DNA of 14,750 nt from assembly GCA_023426265.1 (NCBI GenBank), contig JAFABA010000066.1, positions 1 through 14,750 of the forward strand. The letters run 5' to 3'. The notes beneath the pieces were generated by a model. The model saw nothing but the letters and a program-made list of their open reading frames with translations, had not been told where the DNA came from and made no database searches. Positions 7,783 through 14,750 of this stretch are shown here, in pieces (positions within the stretch are counted from its first letter, which is position 1; every line of letters begins with the position of its first letter). Position numbers and translations under genes: made by a program. This DNA is from Bacillota bacterium. GTDB lineage: Bacteria > Bacillota > Clostridia > Christensenellales > CAG-138.

Positions 7783-9155
7783 AGCTTTGGCTGAAAATAT
7801 CTCTGATCTGTATCGCTGTGCTGCTGTTGGTCGTCGGGTTATGCAGCGCACTGCTCATTCTCATCTCAAAAAACAACATCTTGCAACTCACGCAAAACAG
7901 CGCTTTGGCAGAGCAAGCCAGTTTGCAGGCATCCTTTAAAGGAATGGTTGGTTACTATGGCAAGGACGATATGACGCCTCTTGCAAAACGCTCGCTGGCA
8001 AAGTACTGGTTTTCACAGATGGCATCCGGTACGTCTGTTTTGACTGAAAACGACGATACAGTCTATTCAAGCCTGTCCATTCGGCCCCAGGAGCTATTGC
8101 CGCTGACACAAACGGGCGGCCAGCAGTATTACATAGGGGAAACCGACGGAGTCAACGTCCTTATTGTGGGAAGTCAGGTCAGCATTCTTTCCGAAAACTA
8201 TTCGATATATACCGTCAGCGATATCACATACGTATATGACAGCGTCAATCGGATGATCATCGAATTCGGCGCCATCAGTCTATTATGCATTGTTGTGGGC
8301 ATGGCTTTGATCATTCTTCTTGTTCGGTATGCGATACGGCCGCTGAAAACACTGGGGGCCTCTGCGCGCCGCATCGCCAAAGGCGAGTATAGCGAGCGCG
8401 CGCAGATCAACAAAGCCGACGAGATTGGAGTATTGGCGCAGGATTTCAACATCATGGCGGAAGCCGTGCAGTCCCATATCAACGAACTGAATGAAAACGC
8501 ACACAGGCAGAACCTTTTTATCGGCGGGTTAACGCATGAGTTTAAAACGCCCCTGACTTCTGTGATCGGGCATTCGGAAACGCTTCTTTTTACAAAAATG
8601 CCGGAGGATATTGTTGAGAATTCGCTTGCGCACATTCTGGAGCAATGCAAAAGGCTGGAGAGGCTCACCCAAAAGATGCTGCGCCTGATTACGCTCCAAG
8701 AGGATATTGAACTGTGGGAAGAATCGGTTTCCGAGTTGCTGGATTCCGTAAAGAGCAGCGTAGACGAAGGGCTCAAGCAGCGCCATATGAACCTGCAGGT
8801 TTTTTGCGACGTCGATACCCTGCCTATGGATTTTGATTTGATGCAAAGCCTCTTGATCAATCTTGTCGACAATGCGGCAAAAGCTTCCCAAGAGGGGCAA
8901 ACCATTGAAATGCGGGCTCACGGCAGTACCATAACGGTAAGGGATCATGGCGCAGGGATACCAAAGGACGAACTATCCCACATATTCGAGCCTTTCTATA
9001 GAGTCGATAAATCCCGCAGCAGGCAATCGGGCGGGGCCGGATTGGGGCTTGCCGTGGTACAACGAATCGCGCAGGCTCATGGCGCGCAAATAACCGTTGA
9101 CAGCATTCCCGGAGAAGGGACGACGGTGAATGTCATTTTCCCCGTTTACAAATAG
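7779..9155 (+). CDS. Membrane sensor histidine kinase
   Basis: A 458-residue kinase partner of the upstream regulator. Membrane helix 1 covers about 5-30 and helix 2 about 160-183; between them is an extracellular sensor region of about 130 residues with no recognised fold. HAMP follows (about 184-236, with IRPLKTLGASARRIAKGEY), then the phosphoacceptor His253 in LTHEFKTPLTSVIG, the N box around LLINLVDNAAKAS (N361, N365), DHGAGIP (389-395), FEPFYRVD and the glycine-rich GGAGLGLAVV (418-427). All catalytic motifs are intact. A sizeable sensor loop differs from the loop-less kinases of BceS type, so it may bind its signal, or the neighbouring lipoprotein, directly; that is inference. It ends 77 bases before the lipoprotein gene on the same strand, probably in one transcript. 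Confidence 0.95.
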   Translation: MKLWLKISLICIAVLLLVVGLCSALLILISKNNILQLTQNSALAEQASLQASFKGMVGYYGKDDMTPLAKRSLAKYWFSQMASGTSVLTENDDTVYSSLSIRPQELLPLTQTGGQQYYIGETDGVNVLIVGSQVSILSENYSIYTVSDITYVYDSVNRMIIEFGAISLLCIVVGMALIILLVRYAIRPLKTLGASARRIAKGEYSERAQINKADEIGVLAQDFNIMAEAVQSHINELNENAHRQNLFIGGLTHEFKTPLTSVIGHSETLLFTKMPEDIVENSLAHILEQCKRLERLTQKMLRLITLQEDIELWEESVSELLDSVKSSVDEGLKQRHMNLQVFCDVDTLPMDFDLMQSLLINLVDNAAKASQEGQTIEMRAHGSTITVRDHGAGIPKDELSHIFEPFYRVDKSRSRQSGGAGLGLAVVQRIAQAHGAQITVDSIPGEGTTVNVIFPVYK

Positions 9156-9232
9156 ATTACATCTCCATGATTTCTTTTCTGGCCGTCTATAGCATGATAA
9201 ACAGGAAATCAATAATTGGAGAGGTAATCAGA

Positions 9233-10720
9233 ATGAAAAGAGCTTTTATCATTTCCATTGCGGCTTTGCTGCTGCTGAGCATGGCGGCATGCCAAGCCAC
9301 GCCCGACAAAAATATCATTGTGGGCAAAAGTCTTGATGAAATGATAGACAAGGCGACGCAAACGCCACCGGCTGAAGAGGCCCAAATGCAGGGCGGCACC
9401 ATTGCCGAAAAACTGGGCGCAAAGGATACCTATACGGCAGAACTCGTAGATGCAAAAGGAAAAGTGAGCATCCACGTAAATGCCGATGTGCAGATCCCTG
9501 ATGCTGCCGGCGTTTCCGTGCAAAGAGTGGGCAGGGGCGCATTTACTCAAGATCAGGTGGACGTGGTCATGGATATGCTCATGAAGGGGGAGGCGTTTTC
9601 CGGCGACGATTTTAAGCCGTCAAAAAGTGAAATTCAGCAAAAGATACTCGAGACTCAGGCGGCAAAAAATCAGGTATCGCCGGATAACAGTAGCGGCAAA
9701 AAAGTTGGCCGATTCGATTGGGATGCGTTATTGGCGGACCTGCAGAAACAGCTTGAAGCAGCCCCCGACACAAGCGAGCGCATACCGAGCACAGGACAGC
9801 TTGAGCCCATGGATCCGGAGATTGACTTTAGTTCGGGAACCAAGCTCTATGCTTTGGCCCAATCCGATGAAGCCGGTTATGAAAGCTTAGGTGTCTACAA
9901 TTATGACGAGAGTGCCAACATCCTCGAATACACCTCGGAAAAAAACAGCTTTTCAAAAAATATGGGTTATTTCTGGACAAAGGAAGCTGTGGAACAAAAT
10001 TCGTATACCGGCATTGAGTCGATCGAAAGCATTCCGGATGTGACAATAACTCTGGAGCAGGCAAAAGCGCAGGCTGAAGCGTTGATCGGCGCATTGGGCG
10101 TTGAGAATCTGGTGTGTTATTCAGCCGGCAAAATGTATGGCGGCAGCCCGGACATGACGGTGGATCAGTCACAATATATCAATCCGCGAAAATGCGTCTG
10201 GTTCCTCCGCTATACGCGCAGCGTTAACAACGTTCCAGCAACTTATACCGTTTGGGACTGTATAAAGGTTGAGGAAGATACCCAGTCTGCCCCGTGGGCT
10301 TATGAGGACATGACATTTGCGATTGACGATACCGGTATTGTAGGCTTCAACTGGCGTTCGCCATACGCGGTTGCTGATGCCGTTACTGAGAACTCAAACC
10401 TGATATCCTTTGATGAAGTCACGGATATTTTTGAGACAATGTCCTTGGTGGTTAACGCTTGGGACGGTATTGCGGCCTATAATCCCAACCTGACTGCCGT
10501 GGACATTACAGTGGACCATATCGAGTTCGGCCTGACTAGAATTACGGAAGAGAATAAGCGCGATTCGGGGCTTCTGGTGCCCGCGTGGGATTTCTTTGGC
10601 ACGCTGACTCAAATTCACGAAGTGGACGGGGAGATAAAGAAATATGATGACGGCCCCATCCCGATATTGACCATTAACGCGATCGATGGAAGCATTATAA
10701 ACAGAAACCTGGGATATTAA
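9233..10720 (+). CDS. Secreted lipoprotein of unknown function (DUF6034-like)
   Basis: The start at 9233 gives MKRAFIISIAALLLLSMAAC, a lipoprotein signal with the lipidated Cys20, preceded by GGAGAGGT (9218-9225); an in-frame ATG at 9167 lies outside this site and would bury the signal. The mature protein (about 475 residues) would be anchored to the outer face of the membrane. It is hydrophilic, acidic and contains a Lys/Gln-rich segment (about 120-190) that may be helical, followed by Tyr/Trp-rich sequence ending in LTINAIDGSIINRNLGY, reminiscent of beta-rich PepSY-like tails. From memory it resembles clostridial lipoproteins labelled DUF6034, but I could not check. It lies between the kinase and the ABC genes, so it could present a ligand to the kinase or trap the substrate of the exporter, as LanI lipoproteins do for lantibiotics. 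Function is not known. Confidence 0.85.
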   Translation: MKRAFIISIAALLLLSMAACQATPDKNIIVGKSLDEMIDKATQTPPAEEAQMQGGTIAEKLGAKDTYTAELVDAKGKVSIHVNADVQIPDAAGVSVQRVGRGAFTQDQVDVVMDMLMKGEAFSGDDFKPSKSEIQQKILETQAAKNQVSPDNSSGKKVGRFDWDALLADLQKQLEAAPDTSERIPSTGQLEPMDPEIDFSSGTKLYALAQSDEAGYESLGVYNYDESANILEYTSEKNSFSKNMGYFWTKEAVEQNSYTGIESIESIPDVTITLEQAKAQAEALIGALGVENLVCYSAGKMYGGSPDMTVDQSQYINPRKCVWFLRYTRSVNNVPATYTVWDCIKVEEDTQSAPWAYEDMTFAIDDTGIVGFNWRSPYAVADAVTENSNLISFDEVTDIFETMSLVVNAWDGIAAYNPNLTAVDITVDHIEFGLTRITEENKRDSGLLVPAWDFFGTLTQIHEVDGEIKKYDDGPIPILTINAIDGSIINRNLGY

Positions 10721-10728
10721 AGCCATTT

Positions 10729-10795
10729 AAGCAGACAAAGGCTGGATTGATGGAGCTAAAAAAGCCTCTGTCTGCTTTCCTTTACCCTTTTTAAG
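10729..10795 (+). terminator. Terminator-like hairpin between lipoprotein and ABC genes
   Basis: AAGCAGACA (10729-10737) pairs perfectly with TGTCTGCTT (10769-10777), and the inner AGGCT (10739-10743) pairs with AGCCT (10763-10767) across a one-base mismatch. The tail is pyrimidine-rich (TTTCC, TTTACCC, then a T run near 10788-10792) rather than a clean T tract. It starts nine bases after the lipoprotein stop. No clear promoter fits in the 40 bases before the next gene, so partial read-through is likely, which would set the ABC genes lower than the lipoprotein. Confidence 0.7.
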
Positions 10796-10829
10796 GCAAT
10801 AACGCAGCGGGCGGGTAGCAGGTAGGAAA

Positions 10830-11585
10830 ATGACGTATTCTATTTCTTCAGATATAAAACGCGCGCTGAGCGCCAAAGGGTTCCTATTCGGAATTGCGGG
10901 GATGGTGTTGATGCTGGCCGTCGCATCCATCAGCGCCATTTCGTCCATTCAGGGAGTGCTGTCTAACGGATTTCACGCGCAGCTGATGCTCGCTGCATTG
11001 AAGTCGGATGATGTGACGCTGGTATTGCCGATACTGTGCACGCTTCCGTTTGCGACGGCGTTTGTGGACGATATCAAAAGCGGCTTTATCAAGCAATACT
11101 TGCCCAGATCGGGCGCATCCGCGTATATAAAAGGCAAGATTTTCGCGAGCGGCCTCTCCGGCGGGCTCGTGCTGGTGGCTGGGCTCTTTATCGCATATGG
11201 CATTTCAGCGCTGGTGTTTACGCCGATGGAAGCCGCGCTCAAGCCGGATCAGATCGCAGAGCCTTATTTCGCGGAAATCATCACAAAAACGTTGACGCTT
11301 TTTTTGTCAGGCGCGTTTTGGTCGCTTACAGGCTTCACATTGGCCTCCATGACCATGAGCCGCTACATGGCGTACGCGTCGTCGTTCGTGGTGTATTATG
11401 TGCTGATCATATTGCATGAACGCTACTTTGCAGACTTTTATGTGCTGTATCCCAAGGAATGGCTGGCCCTGTCCGAGCCGTGGGTGCTCTTAAACCTCGG
11501 GGTCTGGATACAGTTGCTGATGCTGTGTGCTGTCGTCGGCCTGCTGTTTGGCATGACGGCGAAAAGGAGGCTCGGGAATGTATAG
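10830..11585 (+). CDS. ABC-2 type permease, LanE/LanG-like subunit
   Basis: An integral membrane protein of 251 residues with about six predicted helices (17-37, 62-80, 105-130, 153-175, 179-196, 217-243). The short cytoplasmic loop after helix 2 (VDDIKSGFIKQYLPRSGASAYIKGK) is the typical ABC-2 segment of the form ...G..r.yl..g.sR..Y..GK that contacts the ATPase. Size, helix number and a paired second permease match the two membrane subunits of LanFEG lantibiotic-immunity and BcrAB exporters. The ribosome site is weak (AGCAGGT, 10817-10823). The gene overlaps the second permease by eight bases, so the two are made together. The substrate cannot be read from the sequence; an envelope-active peptide is the best guess from context. 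Confidence 0.85.
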   Translation: MTYSISSDIKRALSAKGFLFGIAGMVLMLAVASISAISSIQGVLSNGFHAQLMLAALKSDDVTLVLPILCTLPFATAFVDDIKSGFIKQYLPRSGASAYIKGKIFASGLSGGLVLVAGLFIAYGISALVFTPMEAALKPDQIAEPYFAEIITKTLTLFLSGAFWSLTGFTLASMTMSRYMAYASSFVVYYVLIILHERYFADFYVLYPKEWLALSEPWVLLNLGVWIQLLMLCAVVGLLFGMTAKRRLGNV

Positions 11586-12477
11586 AGTAAGGCAAATTTT
11601 TTCGGTGGCCGCCTATAATTTTCGCAGCTGGCGCAGGAACCCGCGCATCATTATCACATTCGCGCTCGCTTTTATCCTTTGCTTTTTGCTGTCCGATAAG
11701 GTGGTCAAGTTCGCCCAAGGGTATGAGGCGACGATGCAGATCGTGGAAGCGTTCGTTTGGACGTTTGAAGACAGCAACTCGATATTGCTCTCATCGCTGC
11801 TTCTTGTCCTGCTTTTTGCGGATATGCCTTTTATCACTACGGGCACCCCGTTTTATCTTCTCCGGATAAACCGCAAGACCTGGCTGGCGGGGCAGATGCT
11901 CTACATCACCATAACAACAGGTTTGTATATGGTGTTCATACTTGTATCGACGTCGCTCATCTGCATGAGCAATTCGTTTGTCGGCAACATGTGGAGCGAG
12001 ACGGCGGCGATACTCGGCTATTCGGGCGCGGGGCAAACGCTGCTGCTGCCGACCGAGGTCAAGACGATGGAGATGAGCACGCCGTATGAGTCCATGGCAA
12101 CGATCCTCCTCCTGATGCTGCTTTATTCGCTGCTGATGGCGTCTATCATGCTGATATTCAATATCCGCAAGGGGCAGCGGGCAGGCGCGGTCAGCGTATT
12201 TGTGTTCAGCCTCATGGGGCTTATCTTGAATCCTGAGCTGATCAATTCGGTGCTCCAACTGCCGGAGCGGCTGATGTATAAAGCCAACGTGGCGTTCGGG
12301 TGGCTGTCGCCGCTGAACCAGGCCACCTACCATATGCACAACTTCGGGTACGACCTGCTGCCCAGGCTTTGGCAGACATATGTGATATTCGGCATTTTGA
12401 TTCTGGTGTGCTTTGTGGCGGCGTTGCGATCGGTTCGCCGCTATAACTTCAACTTTACAGGGACGGAGAACGGATAA
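11578..12477 (+). CDS. ABC-2 type permease, second subunit
   Basis: A 299-residue membrane protein with about six helices (23-39, 68-88, 105-130, 172-195, 203-220, 266-285). The loop after helix 2, PFYLLRINRKTWLAGQ, resembles the coupling segment of ABC-2 permeases. A longer outward loop (about 131-171, with a TEVKTMEMSTPYE stretch) separates helices 3 and 4 and has no counterpart in the first permease. The start at 11578 follows a strong AAGGAGG (11564-11571) inside the end of the preceding gene. The stop shares one base with the ATG of the ATPase (TAATG), so the subunits are coupled in order permease, permease, ATPase. It most likely forms a heterodimeric channel with the first permease. 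Confidence 0.83.
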   Translation: MYRVRQIFSVAAYNFRSWRRNPRIIITFALAFILCFLLSDKVVKFAQGYEATMQIVEAFVWTFEDSNSILLSSLLLVLLFADMPFITTGTPFYLLRINRKTWLAGQMLYITITTGLYMVFILVSTSLICMSNSFVGNMWSETAAILGYSGAGQTLLLPTEVKTMEMSTPYESMATILLLMLLYSLLMASIMLIFNIRKGQRAGAVSVFVFSLMGLILNPELINSVLQLPERLMYKANVAFGWLSPLNQATYHMHNFGYDLLPRLWQTYVIFGILILVCFVAALRSVRRYNFNFTGTENG

Positions 12478-13121
12478 TGAATATCGCAATCAGCGTGCAG
12501 AACGTGACCAAGAAATTCGGGGAGGAAACGGTACTGCACAGTGTTTCCCATGATTTTGAGGAAGGCCGCATCCACGGCATTGTGGGCAATAACGGCAGCG
12601 GCAAGACGGTTTTGATGAAATGCATCTGCGGGTTTCTGTTGCCCACAAAAGGGAAGATACTCGTAAATTACAAACAGGTGGGAAAGGACTGCGATTTCCC
12701 CGAAGATATCGGCATCATCATTGAAACGCCGGGTTTCCTTCCGGGTATGACCGGAATGAGAAACCTCCAGATACTCGCGTCGCTCAAAAGAAAAGTCTCC
12801 AATGCGGTCATCAGGGATACCATTGAGCGCGTCGGGCTTGATCCTTCCCTGAAGAAGCCTGTAAGCAAATATTCTCTCGGCATGCGGCAGCGCCTTGGCA
12901 TCGCTCAGGCGATCATGGAAGACCCGTCGATACTGATACTCGACGAACCGTTCAACGGCCTTGACAAACACGGTGCCGCGCATATGCGCGAGTTGATCAA
13001 AGACCTTCAGGAGCAGGGCAAGACTGTGCTGCTCGCCAGCCATAACCAGGTGGACATCGATGAACTGTGCGATACGGTGTGCGAAATGGACGCGGGCGTC
13101 CTGTCGGTGGTAAGAGAATGA
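12477..13121 (+). CDS. ABC transporter ATPase, BcrA/LanF-like with E-loop
   Basis: The energy-coupling subunit for the two permeases, 214 residues, cytoplasmic. Walker A is GNNGSGKT (37-44), signature YSLGMRQRLGIAQA (132-145, LGMRQ form), Walker B ILILDEP (152-158) with Glu157, the D-loop NGLD follows, and the switch His is in ASHNQ (His189). The Q-loop position carries Glu83 in IIETPGF instead of Gln. This E-loop is a documented hallmark of LanF-type lantibiotic-immunity ATPases and is common in BcrA-like proteins. The protein ends shortly after the H-loop and lacks the extra C-terminal part of longer relatives. The catalytic set is otherwise complete. It overlaps the next ATPase by four bases (ATGA). 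Confidence 0.93.
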   Translation: MNIAISVQNVTKKFGEETVLHSVSHDFEEGRIHGIVGNNGSGKTVLMKCICGFLLPTKGKILVNYKQVGKDCDFPEDIGIIIETPGFLPGMTGMRNLQILASLKRKVSNAVIRDTIERVGLDPSLKKPVSKYSLGMRQRLGIAQAIMEDPSILILDEPFNGLDKHGAAHMRELIKDLQEQGKTVLLASHNQVDIDELCDTVCEMDAGVLSVVRE

Positions 13122-13792
13122 GCGAAATCATTAAACTGGAGAACGTGATCCAGACGGCGGGGAACAGCTTGCGGGCGGTAAATGGCGTAAGCCTTTGTGT
13201 TCGGGAAAGAGAACGCGTTATGGTCTGCGGCGGGTTCGGCAGCGGGAAAAGCGAACTGATGTATCTGATAGCAGGCATGGATAGGCCTAATTCAGGAACG
13301 GTATTTGTACTGAATCAAGCGGTACACGAAATGGGCCGTGGCGAAGCCGCGCACTTCAGGAACCGGCATATTGGGATTGTACAGCCCGGACCCGGCTTCA
13401 TGGAAGGGCTGAGCGTTGCCGAGAATATTTCGCTGCCTCTCATCGTACGAGGCGTGAGACCGGATCGCCGGAGAGCGGCGGTTGAGGACCTGATGGAAAC
13501 GCTTAAAATCCGGCATGTGGCGCATGCACATCCGGCGCAGCTGTCAACTTACGAAGCGCGGCTTGCCTGTATTGCGCGGGCGCTGATTACAAAGCCCCGG
13601 ATATTGATATTAAATGAAATAACCGCCTTCTTGTCCGAAAGGGAGGCGAAGAAGATCATCGGAACAATCGGTGAGATCCCTCAATCCGATGACTATACGA
13701 TGCTATGCTTCGCCGATGAGACAAGCGCTGCGTTACAGATGAGCAGAACAATTCAGCTTAAAAACGGAAAGATTTACGAGGATAGCATATGA
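13118..13792 (+). CDS. Degenerate ABC ATPase, LolD/MacB-like
   Basis: A 224-residue ATP-binding-cassette protein starting at 13118 in an ATGA overlap with the preceding ATPase; an in-frame ATG at 13067 inside that gene is less likely. Walker A is intact (GGFGSGKS, 38-45), and Gln89 in IVQPGPGF sits at the Q-loop, with SVAENISLPL after it as in LolD/FtsE/MacB ATPases. The later motifs are changed. The signature reads LSTYE (142-146) where LSGGQ is expected. Walker B is ILILNE, with Asn166 for Asp. The D-loop Asp is Ser. The H-loop reads CFADE, with Asp200 for His. Lengths between motifs are normal, so this is substitution and not truncation, and the frame is intact. It probably binds ATP but hydrolyses it poorly, if at all. 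LolD-like subunits normally pair with FtsX-type permeases, so a partner is expected downstream of the window. Confidence 0.88.
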   Translation: MSEIIKLENVIQTAGNSLRAVNGVSLCVRERERVMVCGGFGSGKSELMYLIAGMDRPNSGTVFVLNQAVHEMGRGEAAHFRNRHIGIVQPGPGFMEGLSVAENISLPLIVRGVRPDRRRAAVEDLMETLKIRHVAHAHPAQLSTYEARLACIARALITKPRILILNEITAFLSEREAKKIIGTIGEIPQSDDYTMLCFADETSAALQMSRTIQLKNGKIYEDSI

Positions 13793-14750
13793 AAAAACTC
13801 AGCATGACGCTTTTAACTTTACTATTGATCATCCTATTGCCTGCCGCGGCGCTGGCCGAAGAAACGGCGCAGCCAACGCCGCCCGCGGAAGCCCAGCCGA
13901 CAGCAACGCCGCCGGCAGCGACCCCTCCAGTGGAAACGCCACCGGCAACGACGCCGCCTGCACCAACGCCATCGGCAGAGCCGGACCCGACACCGACGCC
14001 GCCCGCAGGCATAACGAGCTTCGAGATCGATAACATCCACATTTTCGACGGGATGGACAGGGCTTATAAAGATGGCTATAAGCCGACTGTGAAAGATGGG
14101 AAAGCAACCGTAGTTTTGCCGTTACTCTCAAACGGCAGAATACTGGGCAATGTCATCAAGGTAACGCCCGGTCTGGGGGATCCTGCGTCTTCGCCCTTTG
14201 TTTATAGCAACTACCAGACAACAGTGGCCCGCCAGCAGAATTCGGTGGCGGGCGGCGGGACGGTACCATCGTTTCTGATCCGGTTTGATTTCCCGCTCGC
14301 TTCCGGAAGGACCAACGGGGTCTATCCCGTTACGATTGACGTTCAGGCGCAGGCCGCAGACGGAAGCCCGGTTCAGCAGACGTTTACCATATATATTACA
14401 ATCACCGACGGAAAAAATCCGAATGCTACAGCGCCTGTACCGGGGCCGGAGACGCCGACATCGGAGCCCAAAGTGATCGTCAGCAATTACGAGATCAATC
14501 CTTCCCCCGTATTGGCAGGAGGAGAGTTCACTGCAAAGATCACATTGAAAAACACGAGTGAGACAAAATCGGTCCAGAACATGACGGTAACGGTGTCGTG
14601 CGATTCTCCCAGCCTTTTGCTGAAAAACAGCAGCAACACGTTTTACATCAGCAAGCTTGGCAAGGGGGCGGAAACGAGCATTGAGCTGACTTACAAAACC
14701 GGCCTTGAAACCGTGCCGCAGCTTTACAATATCATGCTGGCGATCCAATA
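13789..14750 (+). CDS. Secreted Pro/Thr-linker protein with CARDB-like domain (3' end outside window)
   Basis: A frame of at least 320 residues, still open at the window edge. The start follows GAGGA (13778-13782) and overlaps the previous stop by four bases (ATGA). Residues 1-23 form a signal peptide with a probable cut after ALA (MTLLTLLLIILLPAAALA core). Then comes a low-complexity linker (24-74) of Pro, Thr and Ala with repeated TPP units, then a globular region (about 75-205), a second short Pro-rich linker (210-227), and from about 229 a beta-rich stretch (VIVSNYEINPSPVLAGGEF, then FTAKITLKNTSE) that looks like a CARDB/COG1361 adhesion-type domain. It is the last visible gene of the coupled ABC operon. 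Such proteins can be membrane-anchored by a C-terminal helix, which would lie outside the window. The role is unknown; an extracellular arm of the transporter is one possibility. Confidence 0.85.
   Translation, partial: MKKLSMTLLTLLLIILLPAAALAEETAQPTPPAEAQPTATPPAATPPVETPPATTPPAPTPSAEPDPTPTPPAGITSFEIDNIHIFDGMDRAYKDGYKPTVKDGKATVVLPLLSNGRILGNVIKVTPGLGDPASSPFVYSNYQTTVARQQNSVAGGGTVPSFLIRFDFPLASGRTNGVYPVTIDVQAQAADGSPVQQTFTIYITITDGKNPNATAPVPGPETPTSEPKVIVSNYEINPSPVLAGGEFTAKITLKNTSETKSVQNMTVTVSCDSPSLLLKNSSNTFYISKLGKGAETSIELTYKTGLETVPQLYNIMLAIQ
13858..14010 (+). repeat. Low-complexity Pro/Thr/Ala coding repeat
   Basis: The coding stretch for residues 24-74 of the secreted protein repeats ACGCC(G/A)CC-type units, giving TPPA, TPPV, TPPATTPPAPTPSA and PTPTPPAG. 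The unit varies from copy to copy, so this is an imperfect repeat that could change in length by slippage. It also produces a false open frame rich in Gly, Val and Ala on the opposite strand. Confidence 0.65.

Noticed and set aside
11791..12489. 232-residue minus-strand open frame
   Set aside because: His/Arg/Gln-rich shadow of the second permease; the plus-strand reading has helices, ribosome site and coupling.
13858..14010. Short repeats that could suggest a CRISPR array
   Set aside because: They are in-frame codons for a Pro/Thr linker with no unique spacers.
13758..14042. 94-residue Gly/Val/Ala-rich frame on the minus strand
   Set aside because: It is the mirror of the Pro/Thr repeat of the secreted protein on the plus strand.

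Overview
The window looks like chromosomal DNA of an anaerobic member of the Bacillota, most likely a gut-type clostridium. The reasons are an oxygen-sensitive radical-SAM anaerobic sulfatase-maturating enzyme, strong GGAGG-type ribosome binding sites, ATGA-coupled operons, a ParA fragment of the kind carried by conjugative elements of gut Firmicutes, and a LanFEG/BcrA-like ABC exporter next to its own two-component system. The assignment is inference; no rRNA or tRNA gene is visible.

Left part (1-2358, + strand): the 3' two thirds of a sulfatase, cut by the window edge, followed by the anaerobic sulfatase-maturating enzyme that would install the sulfatase's formylglycine. A G/C-rich hairpin lies between them. 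Immediately after, and touching the end of the maturase gene (about 2348-2858), sits a decayed ParA/Soj-like ATPase fragment with at least three frameshifts and no Walker A region, then an almost perfect dyad (2885-2918) resembling a site-specific recombination site. Together they look like debris of an old mobile element.

Middle part (3094-6589): a complete LigD (phosphoesterase-ligase-polymerase order), the central enzyme of bacterial non-homologous end joining, with no Ku gene in view. Convergent to it is a MerR-family regulator with a long unrecognised C-terminal domain and a textbook MerR-type promoter with a 19-bp spacer. A spacer of about 0.5 kb without a convincing gene follows.

Right part (7120-14750, all + strand): a tightly packed module of an OmpR-family response regulator, a histidine kinase, a lipoprotein of unknown function, a terminator-like hairpin, two six-helix ABC-2 type permeases, an ABC ATPase with the E-loop seen in lantibiotic-immunity transporters, a second ABC ATPase that has lost most catalytic motifs, and a secreted protein with a Pro/Thr-rich linker and a CARDB-like domain that runs off the window. 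The likely job is sensing and exporting or excluding an envelope-active molecule such as an antimicrobial peptide. The degenerate second ATPase and the secreted linker protein go beyond the standard LanFEG set and are the most interesting part; a permease partner for the second ATPase is expected just outside the window.
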